DNA of 64,000 nt from Saussurea involucrata. Lineage: Eukaryota; Streptophyta; Magnoliopsida; Asterales; Asteraceae. Where the stretch lies: positions 1-64,000 of the forward strand of contig JAWVWS010001045.1 in assembly GCA_033807775.1 (NCBI GenBank). The letters are read 5' to 3'. The stretch's first letter is position 1. The number at the start of each line of letters is the position of its first letter. Of the stretch, positions 11,317 through 21,079 are shown one piece after another. A program made the translations under genes and the position numbers. Under the pieces are notes generated by a model. The model saw only the letters and a program-made list of their open reading frames with translations. It had not been told where the DNA came from and did no database searches.

Positions 11317-13023
11317 TTAGACGATTAGATTCCTAAGAAATAGTAGTACGTTTTTAATTTTGATGTCAAATCATAATTTGTTCTCTAAGTATGGGTAAAT
11401 CGTCAAAACGCTTGTAGGACGGAAGCTGTAACTTTTCAAAGTTGTTTTCTACTAAAAACTAGGGGTGAGCATCGGTCGGGTCGGGTCGGGCCGAAAACCC
11501 CCCATCCCGATCGGGTTTTGGGTGGACAAAACAGGCCCCGAAACCCTTCCTAAGTAAAGTTCGAGTTTCGGACTTTGGGTTTAATCGATTTTCGGGTTCA
11601 TCGGGTCGGGTTCATCGGGTTTCGGACTTAGATCTAAGCATAAAGTTCTGTTTGTTGAAAAATCCATATAAAATCACTCACTCATTGGTCTGATTGAGGT
11701 GTATAATATATCGATGGAAAGCTCTCTGTGTCTAGAACAACTTTCTAGTTTACAACGAGATCTAATTGCGACTTTAAGGGGCTCGAGATAATGTATTTCC
11801 AAAACTGGTCATGTTAAAACGGGTTTTGCACACTGTTTTTGTAAAATTCATATAAAATTGGTCATTGATCCAAAAAATATGCATTTTAGATAATTAGATT
11901 CCTAAGAAATAGTAGTACGTTTTTAATTTAGATGTCAAATCTTAATTTGTTCTCTAAGTATGGGTAAATCGTCAAAACGCTTGTAGGACGGAAGCTGTAA
12001 CTTTTCAAAGTTGTTTTCCACTAAAAACTAGGGGTGAGCATCGGTCGGGTCGGGTCGGGCCGAAAAACCCTCATCCCGATCGGGTTTTGGGTGGACAAAA
12101 CAGGCCCCGAAACCCTTCCTAAGTAAAGTTCGAGTTTCGGACTTTGGGTCTAATCGGTTTTCGGGTTCATCGGGTCGGGTTCATCGGGTTTCGGACTTAG
12201 ATCTAAGCATAAAGTTCTGTTTGTTGAAAAATCCGTATAAAATCACTCACTCATTGGTCTGATTGAGGTGTATAATATATCGATGGAAAGCTCTCTGTGT
12301 CTAGAACAACTTTCTAGTTTACAACGAGATCTAATTGCGACTTTAAGGGGCTCGAAATAATGTATTTCCAAAACTGGTCATGTTAAAACGGGTTTTGCGC
12401 ATTGTTTTTGTAAAATTCATATAAAATTGGTCATTGATCCAAAAAATATGCATTTTAGACGATTAGATTCCTAAGAAATAGTAGTACGTTTTTAATTTAG
12501 ATGTCAAGTCTTAATTTGTTCTCTAAGTATGGGTAAATCGTCAAAACGCTTGTAGGACGGAAGCTGTAACTTTTCCAAGTTGTTTTCTACTAAAAACTAG
12601 GGGTGAGCATCGGTCGGTTCGGGTCGGGCCAAATAACCCCCATCCCGATCGGGTTTTGGGTGGACAAAACAGGCCCCGAAACCCTTCCTAAGTAAAGTTC
12701 GAGTTTCGGACTTTGGGTCTAATCGGTTTTCGGGTTCATCGGGTCGGGTTCATCGGGTTTCGGACTTAGATCTAATCATAAAGTTCTGTTTGTTGAAAAA
12801 TCCGTATAAAATCACTCACTCATTGGTCTGATTGAGGTGTATAATATATCGATGGAAAGCTCTCTGTGTCTAGAACAACTTTCTAGTTTACAACGAGATC
12901 TAATTGCGACTTTAAGGGGCTCGAAATAATGTATTTCCAAAACTGGTCATGTTAAAACGGGTTTTGCGCACTGTTTTTGTAAAATTCATATAAAATTGGT
13001 CATTGATCCAAAAAATATGCATT
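11317..13023 (+). repeat. Trimeric higher-order unit, copy 2
   Basis: Monomers at 11317, 11886 and 12455 repeat the markers of 9619-11316 without the 10-bp GGGTC loss. The third monomer has gained TTTTCCAAGTTG, GGTCGGTTCGGG and AAATAACCC, which then define the next repeat block. Confidence 0.8.
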
Positions 13024-14144
13024 TTAGACGATTAGATTCCTAAGAAATAGTAGTACGTTTTTTATTTAGATGTCAAATCTTAATTTGTTCTCTAAGTATG
13101 GGTAAATCGTCAAAACGCTTGTAGGACGGAAGCTGTAACTTTTCAAAGTTGTTTTCTACTAAAAACTAGGGGTGAGCATCGGTCGGGTCGGGCCGAAAAA
13201 CCCCCATCCCGATCGGGTTTTGGGTGGACAAAACAGGCCCCGAAACCCTTCCTAAGTAAAGTTCGATTTTCGGACTTTGGGTCTAATCGGTTTTCGGGTT
13301 CATCGGGTCGGGTTCATCGGGTTTCAGACTTAGATCTAAGCATAAACTTCTGTTTGTTGAAAAATCCGTATAAAATCACTCACTCATTGGTCTGATTGAG
13401 GTGTATAATATATCGATGGAAAGCTCTCTGTGTCTAGAACAACTTTCTAGTTTACAACGAGATCTAATTGCGACTTTAAGGGGCTCGAAATAATGTATTT
13501 CCAAAACTGGTCATGTTAAAATGGGTTTTGCGCACTATTTTTTTGTAAAATTCATATAAAATTGGTCATTGATCCAAAAAATATGCATTTTAGACGATTA
13601 GATTCCTAAGAAATAGTAGTACGTTTTTAATTTAGATGTCAAATCTTAATTTGTTCTCTAAGTATGGGTAAATCGTCAAAACGCTTGTAGGACGGAAGCT
13701 GTAACTTTTCAAAGTTGTTTTCTACTAAAAACTAGGGGTGAGCATCGGTCGGGTCGGGTCGGGCCGAAAAACCCCCATCCCGATCGGGTTTTGGGTGGGC
13801 AAAACAGGCCCCGAAACCCTTCCTAAGTAAAGTTCGAGTTTCGGACTTTGGGTCTAATCGGTTTTCGGGTTCATCGGGTTTCGGACTTAGATCTAAGCAT
13901 AAAGTTCTGTTTGTTGAAAAATCCGTATAAAATCACTCACTCATTGGTCTGATTGAGGTGTATAATATATCGATGGAAAGCTCTCTGTGTCTAGAACAAC
14001 TTTCTAGTTTACAACGAGATCTAATTGCGACTTTAAGGGGCTCGAAATAATGTATTTCCAAAACTGGTCATGTTAAAACGGGTTTTGCGCATTGTTTTTG
14101 TAAAATTCATATAAAATTGGTCATTGATCCAAAAAATATGCATT
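12455..14144 (+). repeat. Second trimer type, copy 1
   Basis: Monomers at 12455, 13024 and 13590 carry, in order: TTTTCCAAG with GGTCGGTTCGGG and AAATAACCC; TTTTTTATTTAG with TTTCAGAC and a CTATTTTTTTG tail; and GTGGGCAAAAC. The same three markers follow at 14145-15853. The third monomer here lost 14 bp of the GGGTTCATC tract. Confidence 0.85.
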
Positions 14145-15853
14145 TTAGACGATTAGATTCCTAAGAAATAGTAGTACGTTTTTAATTTAGATGTCAAGTC
14201 TTAATTTGTTCTCTAAGTATGGGTAAATCGTCAAAACGCTTGTAGGACGGAAGTTGTAACTTTTCCAAGTTGTTTTCTACTAAAAACTAGGGGTGAGCAT
14301 CGGTCGGTTCGGGTCGGGCCAAATAACCCCCATCCCGATCGGGTTTTGGGTGGACAAAACAGGCCCCGAAACCCTTCCTAAGTAAAGTTCGAGTTTCGGA
14401 CTTTGGGTCTAATCGGTTTTCGGGTTCATCGGGTCGGGTTCATCGGGTTTCGGACTTAGATCTAATCATAAAGTTCTGTTTGTTGAAAAATCCGTATAAA
14501 ATCACTCACTCATTGGTCTGATTGAGGTGTATAATATATCGATGGAAAGCTCTCTGTGTCTAGAACAACTTTCTAGTTTACAACGAGATCTAATTGCGAC
14601 TTTAAGGGGCTCGAAATAATGTATTTCCAAAACTGGTCATGTTAAAACGGGTTTTGCGCACTGTTTTTGTAAAATTCATATAAAATTGGTCATTGATCCA
14701 AAAAATATGCATTTTAGACGATTAGATTCCTAAGAAATAGTAGTACGTTTTTTATTTAGATGTCAAATCTTAATTTGTTCTCTAAGTATGGGTAAATCGT
14801 CAAAACGCTTGTAGGACGGAAGCTGTAACTTTTCAAAGTTGTTTTCTACTAAAAACTAGGGGTGAGCATCGGTCGGGTCGGGTCGGGCCGAAAAACCCCC
14901 ATCCCGATCGTGTTTTGGGTGGACAAAACAGGCCCCGAAACCCTTCCTAAGTAAAGTTCGATTTTCGGACTTTGGGTCTAATCGGTTTTCGGGTTCATCG
15001 GGTCGGGTTCATCGGGTTTCAGACTTAGATCTAAGCATAAAGTTCTGTTTGTTGAAAAATCCGTATAAAATCACTCACTCATTGGTCTGATTGAGGTGTA
15101 TAATATATCGATGGAAAGCTCTCTGTGTCTAGAACAACTTTCTAGTTTACAACGAGATCTAATTGCGACTTTAAGGGGCTCGAAATAATGTATTTCCAAA
15201 ACTGGTCATGTTAAAATGGGTTTTGCGCACTATTTTTTTGTAAAATTCATATAAAATTGGTCATTGATCCAAAAAATATGCATTTTAGACGATTAGATTC
15301 CTAAGAAATAGTAGTACGTTTTTAATTTAGATGTAAAATCTTAATTTGTTATCTAAGTATGGGTAAATCGTCAAAACGCTTGTAGGACGGAAGCTGTAAC
15401 TTTTCAAAGTTGTTTTCTACTAAAAACTAGGGGTGAGCATCGGTCGGGTCGGGTCGGGCCGAAAAACCCCCATCCCGATCGGGTTTTGGGTGGGCAAAAC
15501 AGGCCCCGAAACCCTTCCTAAGTAAAGTTCGAGTTTCGGACTTTGGGTCTAATCGGTTTTCGGGTTCATCGGGTCGGGTTCATCGGGTTTCGGACTTAGA
15601 TCTAAGCATAAAGTTCTGTTTGTTGAAAAATCCGTATAAAATCACTCACTCATTGGTCTGATTGAGGTGTATAATATATCGATGGAAAGCTCTCTGTGTC
15701 TAGAACAACTTTCTAGTTTACAACGAGATCTAATTGCGACTTTAAGGGGCTCGAAATAATGTATTTCCAAAACTGGTCATGTTAAAACGGGTTTTGCGCA
15801 CTGTTTTTGTAAAATTCATATAAAATTGGTCATTGATCCAAAAAATATGCATT
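14145..15853 (+). repeat. Second trimer type, copy 2
   Basis: Repeats the ordered markers of 12455-14144 with few changes (GGAAGTTG in the first, ATCGTGTTTT in the second, ATGTAAAATC in the third). It lacks the 14-bp deletion seen in copy 1, so that deletion arose after the duplication or was repaired by exchange. Confidence 0.85.
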
Positions 15854-16802
15854 TTAGACGATTAGATTCCTAAGAAATAGTAGTACGTTTTTAATTTAGA
15901 TGTTAAATCTTAATTTGTTCTCTAAGTATGGGTAAATCGTCAAAACGCTTGTAGGACGGAAGCTGTAACTTTTCAAAGTTGTTTTCTACTAAAAACTAGG
16001 GGTGAGCATCGGTCGGGTCGGGTCGGACCGAAAAACCCCCATCCCGATCGGGTTTTGGGTGGACAAAACAGGCCCCGAAACCCTTCCTAAGTAAAGTTCG
16101 AGTTTCGTACTTTGGGTCTAATCGGTTTTCGGGTTCATCGGGTCGGGTTCATCGGGTTTCAGACTTAGATCTAAGCATAAAGTTCTGTTTGTTGAAAAAT
16201 CCGTATAAAATCACTCACTCATTGGTCTGATTGAGGTGTATAATATATCTATGGAAAGCTCTCTGTGTCTAGAACAACTTTCTAGTTTACAACGAGATCT
16301 AATTGCGACTTTAAGGGGCTCGAAATAATGTATTTCCAAAACTGGTCATGTTAAAACGAGTTTTGCGCACTGTTTTTGTAAAATTCATATAAAATTGGTC
16401 ATTGATCCAAAAAATATGCATTTTAGACGATTAGATTCCTAAGAAATAGTAGTACGTTTTTAATTTAGATGTCAAATCTTAATTTGTTCTCTAAGTATGG
16501 GTAAATCGTCAAAACGCTTGTAGGACGGAAGCTGTAACTTTTCAAAGTTGTTTTCTACTAAAAACTAGGGGTGAGCATCGGTCGGGTCGGGTCGGGCCGA
16601 AAAACCCCCATCCCGATCGGGTTTTGGGTGGACAAAACAGGCCCCGAAACCCTTCCTAAGTAAAGTTCGAGTTTCGTACTTTGGGTCTAATCGGTTTTCG
16701 GGTTCATCGGGTCGGGTTCATCGGGTTTCAGACTTAGATCTAAGCATAAAGTTCTGTTTGTTGAAAAATCCGTATAAAATCACTCACTCATTGGTCTGAT
16801 TG

Positions 16803-16807
16803 AGGTG
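16803..16807 (+). other. Target-site duplication, left copy (AGGTG)
   Basis: AGGTG before the 5' LTR matches AGGTG at 21977-21981 after the 3' LTR. An uninterrupted monomer reads GATTGAGGTGTATAATA with one AGGTG, so the duplication was made at insertion. Five bp is the usual size for Copia integrase. Confidence 0.97.
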
Positions 16808-17120
16808 TGTTGGTGCAAGTGTACCACATCTCTATATATTTTATATATTTATTTTGATGATTACAAACACACCGTATTATTGTTTATCTAACAATTTAAT
16901 CCAAGTGTGCAGTTGTTGAAGAACACGAAGATTTAATCTGAAGGGTTCAAGACGGAAGTGTTTACGTCGTCATCATTGTTTATAACTAATAATGATAAAC
17001 ACCCTAAAATAATATACCATTTGGATATTTCTAAAAACCTTTTAAATAATATTTTAAAAGAAATTTTGGTTCTAGAAGTATCTGCCATGCGTTCTGTTTC
17101 TGCAACCACTTTCTGACGCA

Positions 17121-17379
17121 GGTATACCGCGAAGATAGAGCCGGTATACCGCGGGTACATATTGGCCGGTATACCGCGGGTGTTCAGCCGGTATACCGCG
17201 GCAGGCTCCGTGTGCATCTCTGATTGGTTGCAAGTACTTTTTCTGACGGCGGTATACCGCGAGTCCTAGCCGGTATACCGCGGGTACGTATTCCAGAAGT
17301 CAACTTTGCATGAGAGCCGTTGTGTGTCAGTGTCCTTTTTACTGCACGGTATACCGCGTGCATTTGGCGGTATACCGCG
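17121..17379 (+). promoter_or_regulatory. Cluster of eight GGTATACCGCG motifs in 5' LTR
   Basis: Exact GGTATACCGCG occurs at 17121-17131, 17143-17153, 17168-17178, 17190-17200, 17251-17261, 17272-17282, 17348-17358 and 17369-17379. Seven of the eight have a C before the motif, giving the 10-bp palindrome CGGTATACCG. Spacing between copies is irregular (about 21-76 bp), so this is not a simple tandem repeat. The cluster ends 26 bp upstream of the TATA box. Repeated palindromes in U3 are known from Sirevirus LTRs, though I recall a different core sequence. Likely a binding-site array (enhancer) or a CG-methylation target; the role is inferred. Confidence 0.7.
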
Positions 17380-17405
17380 CCTCATATATCCGTTGGAGAT
17401 GCTGA

Positions 17406-17414
17406 TATATAAAG
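17406..17414 (+). promoter_or_regulatory. Probable TATA box of the 5' LTR promoter
   Basis: TATATAAAG follows the GGTATACCGCG cluster and leaves about 600 bp of LTR downstream, a workable U3/R boundary. A start site about 25-35 bp further on is expected (near 17440). No transcript data, so the start is a guess. Confidence 0.6.
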
Positions 17415-17987
17415 AAGCATGCTGGTGATGAAGAAGGTAGACCAGACAATACAGATACAACCAACACCATCATTGCTCATCTGATCTCTCTCATTTATAA
17501 TATATATATTTTATAAAACCTTTTTTATAAAATATCCAAGTGTGATTATTATACAAGAGTGATTACCCATTGTGAGTTATACTCCTCTTGTAAGTATTTG
17601 AATAACGGGTGTGTGATCCTGTTTATCTCATAGCAGAGGCTTGAGAAACTATTACAAATTCCTTTGTATTTGGTTTGTGTTCTACCGTAAAGAATACATT
17701 TATTGGATCGTGTCGAGAAGTGTCTCGGCTGCTGGTTTATCACAGTTGGTGGTAAATCAGTAAATCTCTGTGTCAAGTATCTCTATCCCTTATCTCTTTA
17801 TTTATTCCGATGTGCTTTATTATATTTGTTTATATAAACTGCTTTGCATTTATATTTATTTATATAATCTCTGTGTATTTGTTTATATTTACACTCTTCT
17901 TTATTATTTGTATACTCTGATTTATTTTTACTGTTTCAGTACTGTATTTATTTATAAAAGAATTTTTGAAAGTAAAAGATTTTAAAT

Positions 17988-18011
17988 ACAACCTTTCCCC
18001 CCCTAGGTTGT
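17988..18011 (+). other. C-rich hairpin at the end of the 5' LTR
   Basis: ACAACCT (17988-17994) pairs perfectly with AGGTTGT (18005-18011) around a 10-nt C-rich loop. The hairpin ends 6 bp before the LTR terminus. The same structure is at 21947-21970. It could affect minus-strand strong-stop synthesis or integrase recognition; the function is not known. Confidence 0.5.
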
Positions 18012-18019
18012 CTAACATT

Positions 18020-18031
18020 TGGTATCAGAGC
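18020..18031 (+). other. Primer-binding site (initiator tRNA-Met)
   Basis: TGGTATCAGAGC lies 2 bp after the LTR end. It is the standard plant LTR-element sequence complementary to the 3' end of initiator methionine tRNA, which primes minus-strand DNA synthesis. Confidence 0.96.
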
Positions 18032-18088
18032 AGGGCTTTCAAAAATTATCTGTTTAAATTTTTAAAGTTATTTCTTTAATTCTTTTAA

Positions 18089-19981
18089 ATGGCTCAACAA
18101 ACTAATTTTGTGTTTTCAAAACCCCCTTTGATAGATACTGAAAAGTTTGGCATTTGGGCCGAGCTATTTGAATGTCACGTACGTGGCAAAAATCAAAAGA
18201 TTTGGGATATTATAGAAAATGGGAATTTTAATCCTACTATTGTAAAAGATGATCTTATTATTGATAAACCTTTAAAAGAATGGACTCCCGCTGAAGAATC
18301 TCATGTTTGTTTAAATTTTGAAGCTAAAAATATATTATATGCTGCTTTAACCTCTGATGAAATTGAAAGAGTTTATACTTATAAAACTGCTAATCAAATC
18401 TGGCAAAGCTTGAGCGACACTCATCGTGGAAATACTCAAGTTAAAAGCTCTAAAATAAATATTCTTGTTCATGATTATGAATTGTTCGAAATGTCAAAAG
18501 ATGAGTCAATCGACTCAATGTTTAAACGTTTTAACCTCATTATGACTACTTTGAAGGGATTAGGTCGTACTTATCCTAATGAGGATTATGTAAGGAAAAT
18601 TCTTCGAGCACTTCCTTCGGAGTGGATGGCAAAAATTACATCTTTAGAAGACTCCCGAGATCTCGCAACGATGAAGCTCGATGATCTCATCGGCAATCTT
18701 AAAGTGCACGAAATCGCACTAAAAAGAAATCAAGTCCGGGAGCAAGTCAAAAAGAAATCCATCGCTCTCAAAGTCGTTGCCTCAAAAGAAAAGGAAGAGG
18801 AGGAAGATGCAAGTTCCTCGGATGACGAACCCGAAAATCTTGACGATTTAGTCAAGTTGGTAAGAAAACTTTCTAAACTTTTATCTAACAAAAAGTTTAC
18901 TAATAATGATAGGTTTCAAGAAAATGGAGACTACCGTCGTGGTGGTAAAAACCAAAGTCGCAACGTCCACAAAAGTGAAGACAAAAATGACGAATCTAGC
19001 GACGATGAAAAAGCCAATAAAAAGAAAGGCTTTTGCTATGTGTGTGGCGACAAGGATCACTATGCGAGTGTGTGTCCGAAACGAGCAAAACAAATCAACA
19101 CACCAAAAGCTTTAGTTGGAGGCGCGTTGAGCGCAAGCATAAATGAGGCCAAAAATTTTTGTCTCATGGCCGACCATGATAATGAGGTATCTTCATCATG
19201 TCCTTTTAAAAATAATTGTGATAGTAATTATAGTGATAATTATTATAGTGACGATGAAAATAATCTTGACGAATTATATAAATCATTTCATGATATGGCC
19301 GCTCTCGCAAATAAATATAAAGATGAAATTTCTAATTTAAAAGAAACCATATCTGTATATAAAAAGGAAATAGATGACGGTAAACAAAAATCTGCTCATG
19401 ATTTAGATGTTATCACTAAATTAGAAAATAAATTAAGTGAAAAAGATATTTGTAAATCTTGTGTTATTTTAAATGATAAAATTGCATGCTTAAATAAAAA
19501 GACACATGAAGATATTACATGTACAAAATGCGAGTCTCTTGAAAATGAAATTGCATGTTTAAATGCTAAATGTAAATCGCATGAGAAAAATGACTTATTA
19601 GCAAATGCTTTTAACAGTAGCAATGATAAAGTGCTTAAAATGCTAAATATGCCTAATCGTATAAATTGTCGTAAAGGCATTGGTTCCGATACATGTGTTG
19701 ATAAATGTTCGTGTAAACCCATTAAAAGATTTTTTGCATCTCCTAAAGTTGATACAAGAAAACCCCCATATATGTCAAAAATGAAAAATGTGAATTATGG
19801 GAGGAAACCGTATGCTCGTATGTATATTGGTAATTTTTCTAGATCTAAAAATAATGCGAATATAAATGCTTCATTTTATATGTATGATAAATACAATCGC
19901 AAAATTAGAATGGTTAGAAAATGGATTCCGAAAGGAATGTTTAATGTTGATAATCCCGGTGGGATGCGTTTGTGGTTTTAA
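18089..19981 (+). CDS. gag: Retrotransposon Gag, Copia/Sirevirus type (630 aa), intact
   Basis: Structural capsid/nucleocapsid protein that would package element RNA into cytoplasmic particles. The first ATG after the primer-binding site (58 bp on) opens one uninterrupted frame ending in TAA. Residues ~10-215 match the Copia Gag (UBN2/DUF4219-like) family: the W-rich N-terminus (IWAELFECHVRGK), then IWQSL, a long helical stretch and RALPSEW. An acidic patch, EKEEEEDASSSDDE, begins at ~234. A CCHC zinc knuckle (C316, C319, H324, C329; CX2CX4HX4C) should bind RNA. Residues ~394-453 look like a coiled coil, followed by two CxxC pairs (455-458, 478-481). The basic C-terminus ends in a W/P/G-rich segment resembling the Gag-Pol linker of Sireviruses; the frame stops where protease would begin. 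Pol is absent. The intact frame suggests recent or trans-supported activity. The family call is firm; the lineage is probable. Confidence 0.93.
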   Translation: MAQQTNFVFSKPPLIDTEKFGIWAELFECHVRGKNQKIWDIIENGNFNPTIVKDDLIIDKPLKEWTPAEESHVCLNFEAKNILYAALTSDEIERVYTYKTANQIWQSLSDTHRGNTQVKSSKINILVHDYELFEMSKDESIDSMFKRFNLIMTTLKGLGRTYPNEDYVRKILRALPSEWMAKITSLEDSRDLATMKLDDLIGNLKVHEIALKRNQVREQVKKKSIALKVVASKEKEEEEDASSSDDEPENLDDLVKLVRKLSKLLSNKKFTNNDRFQENGDYRRGGKNQSRNVHKSEDKNDESSDDEKANKKKGFCYVCGDKDHYASVCPKRAKQINTPKALVGGALSASINEAKNFCLMADHDNEVSSSCPFKNNCDSNYSDNYYSDDENNLDELYKSFHDMAALANKYKDEISNLKETISVYKKEIDDGKQKSAHDLDVITKLENKLSEKDICKSCVILNDKIACLNKKTHEDITCTKCESLENEIACLNAKCKSHEKNDLLANAFNSSNDKVLKMLNMPNRINCRKGIGSDTCVDKCSCKPIKRFFASPKVDTRKPPYMSKMKNVNYGRKPYARMYIGNFSRSKNNANINASFYMYDKYNRKIRMVRKWIPKGMFNVDNPGGMRLWF

Positions 19982-20130
19982 ACCATTTATATGGCTTTGT
20001 ATGTTTGTCGTGTTTGTTTTATGTCGACAACATATTTTTTTTGCAGTTTATGTTTTATACTAACTGTTAAAAGGACCCATAAGAAAAGGGTACCACAAAA
20101 AAATTTTCTTTGCCTTTTGTAGGTGTTTCC
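19982..20130 (+). other. Untranslated spacer after gag
   Basis: AT-rich, non-coding. It holds a T-run followed by TTGCAG (ending at 20046), which looks like a plant 3' splice site, and GGACCC/GGGTACC with partial dyad symmetry. No donor partner is obvious. Pol would lie here in a full-length element; no remnant of it is recognisable. Confidence 0.6.
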
Positions 20131-20412
20131 TGACGAGGATATAATACGTGGTTACCTGCCGAGGTTATAATACGTGGTTACCTGCCGAGGTTATAATACG
20201 TGGTTACCTGCCGAGGTTATAATACGTGGTTACCTGCCGAGGTTATAATACGTGGTTACCTGCCGAGGTTATAATACGTGGTTACCTGCCGAGGTTATAA
20301 TACGTGGTTACCTGCCGAGGTTATAATACGTGGTTACCTGCCGAGGTTATAATACGTGGTTACCTGCCGAGGTTATAATACGTGGTTACCTGACGAGGTC
20401 ATAATACGTGGT
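20131..20412 (+). repeat. 26-bp minisatellite, 11 units, inside the retrotransposon
   Basis: Ten full 26-bp units (20131-20390) and an eleventh of 22 bp (20391-20412). The unit begins TGCCGAGGTTATAATA and ends CGTGGTTACC. Units 2-10 appear identical; the first has TGACGAGGATATAATA and the last TGACGAGGTCATAATA, so the outer units are older and the inner ones were expanded recently. Each unit carries TACGTGG, an ACGT-core sequence like plant bZIP sites, but a regulatory role is only a guess. There are no spacers, so this is not CRISPR. Confidence 0.95.
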
Positions 20413-20574
20413 GGTTTTTTTTTATCACATAAAATTAACCGAAAATTGAAGCCTTAAGATCCGTTTTGGTGCAAGTGTTTCGTATTGGTTTGTATATCTT
20501 ATGTCTCTATTGCTTTTTGCATTTTATTTTATCCCTCAAATTTTATAAAATCAAATTGATATCGTTATTAATTT

Positions 20575-20710
20575 GAGGGGGAGCGTTTTAGCTCTTTTAC
20601 CCATGAGTTTATGCTACCTCAATTATATGCATATTTTGAGGGGGAGCATCTCTCGAGGGGGAGCATACCGTCTTTCTTAACCCTTTTTGCTTCGACAAAC
20701 GGGGGAGAGA
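20575..20710 (+). other. Four extra polypurine-tract-like motifs
   Basis: GAGGGGGAG at 20575-20583, 20638-20646 and 20655-20663, and GGGGGAGAGA at 20701-20710. They resemble the functional tract at 20753-20765. Multiple tracts upstream of the 3' LTR are a known feature of Sireviruses and could give extra starts for plus-strand DNA. Confidence 0.75.
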
Positions 20711-20752
20711 AACCGCATATGCTCTTGCTTAGCGGTTGTGTTTGTCATCATC

Positions 20753-20765
20753 AAAAAGGGGGAGA
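20753..20765 (+). other. Polypurine tract
   Basis: AAAAAGGGGGAGA, then one T, then the 3' LTR TGTTGG. This is the RNase H-resistant primer for plus-strand synthesis; position and sequence are standard for Copia elements. Confidence 0.93.
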
Positions 20766-21079
20766 TTGTTGGTGCAAGTGTACCACATCTCTATATATTT
20801 TATATATTTATTTTGATGATTACAAACACACCGTATTATTGTTTATCTAACAATTTAATCCAAGTGTGCAGTTGTTGAAGAACACGAAGATTTAATCTGA
20901 AGGGTTCAAGACGGAAGTGTTTACGTCGTCATCATTGTTTATAACTAATAATGATAAACACCCTAAAATAATATACCATTTGGATATTTCTAAAAACCTT
21001 TTAAATAATATTTTAAAAGAAATTTTGGTTCTAGAAGTATCTGCCATGCGTTCTGTTTCTGCAACCACTTTCTGACGCA

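Larger units (their letters stand above)
1..16807 (+). repeat. 569-bp satellite array, left part (30 monomers, last one interrupted)
   Basis: Head-to-tail tandem array with no other sequence between copies. Taking TTAGACGATTA (or its variant) as the start, monomers begin at 1, 570, 1121, 1690, 2259, 2828, 3398, 3966, 4535, 5086, 5655, 6223, 6792, 7343, 7912, 8481, 9050, 9619, 10178, 10747, 11317, 11886, 12455, 13024, 13590, 14145, 14714, 15285, 15854 and 16423. The usual spacing is 569 bp; exceptions are indels of 1-18 bp. All copies share one orientation. Monomer 30 is cut after 385 bp by the retrotransposon at 16808 and resumes after 21976. By eye, copies differ from one another by a few percent. 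No coding capacity is supported. Such long arrays are typical of plant centromeric, pericentromeric or knob heterochromatin; which one cannot be told from sequence alone. Confidence 0.97.
16808..18017 (+). repeat. 5' LTR (1,210 bp)
   Basis: Begins TGTTGGTGCAAG and ends GGTTGTCTAACA. It matches 20767-21976 base for base except at 17473 (T here, C at 21432) and 17810 (A here, C at 21769). It contains, in order, an AT-rich start, a cluster of eight GGTATACCGCG motifs (17121-17379), a TATA box (17406-17414), a long AT-rich stretch that would be R/U5, and a C-rich hairpin next to the end. Small open frames inside it are on the wrong strand or open only from GTG and are not genes. Confidence 0.97.
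20413..20766 (+). other. Non-coding 3' region of the element
   Basis: AT-rich sequence with the repeated GGGGGAG tracts, ending at the 3' LTR. Two short frames here (from 20611 and 20687) overlap each other and run into the LTR; neither resembles a known protein. Confidence 0.7.

Noticed and set aside
16933..17776. Three short minus-strand frames in the 5' LTR, repeated at 20892-21735
   Set aside because: They are antisense frames in a non-coding LTR, present twice only because the LTR is, with no protein-like features.
17770..17985. 71-codon hydrophobic frame in the LTR (also 21729-21944)
   Set aside because: Starts at GTG; the Tyr/Leu/Ile-rich composition simply reflects AT-rich U5 sequence.
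18881..19722. Frames on either strand overlapping gag
   Set aside because: Shadows of the Gag reading frame; the Gag frame has the domain matches.
20131..20412. CRISPR array
   Set aside because: 26-bp units are directly adjacent with no unique spacers, and the context is a plant retrotransposon.
19982..20766. Degenerate pol remnant
   Set aside because: No frame or motif resembling protease, integrase, reverse transcriptase or RNase H could be seen in any frame; sequence is too short and low in complexity.
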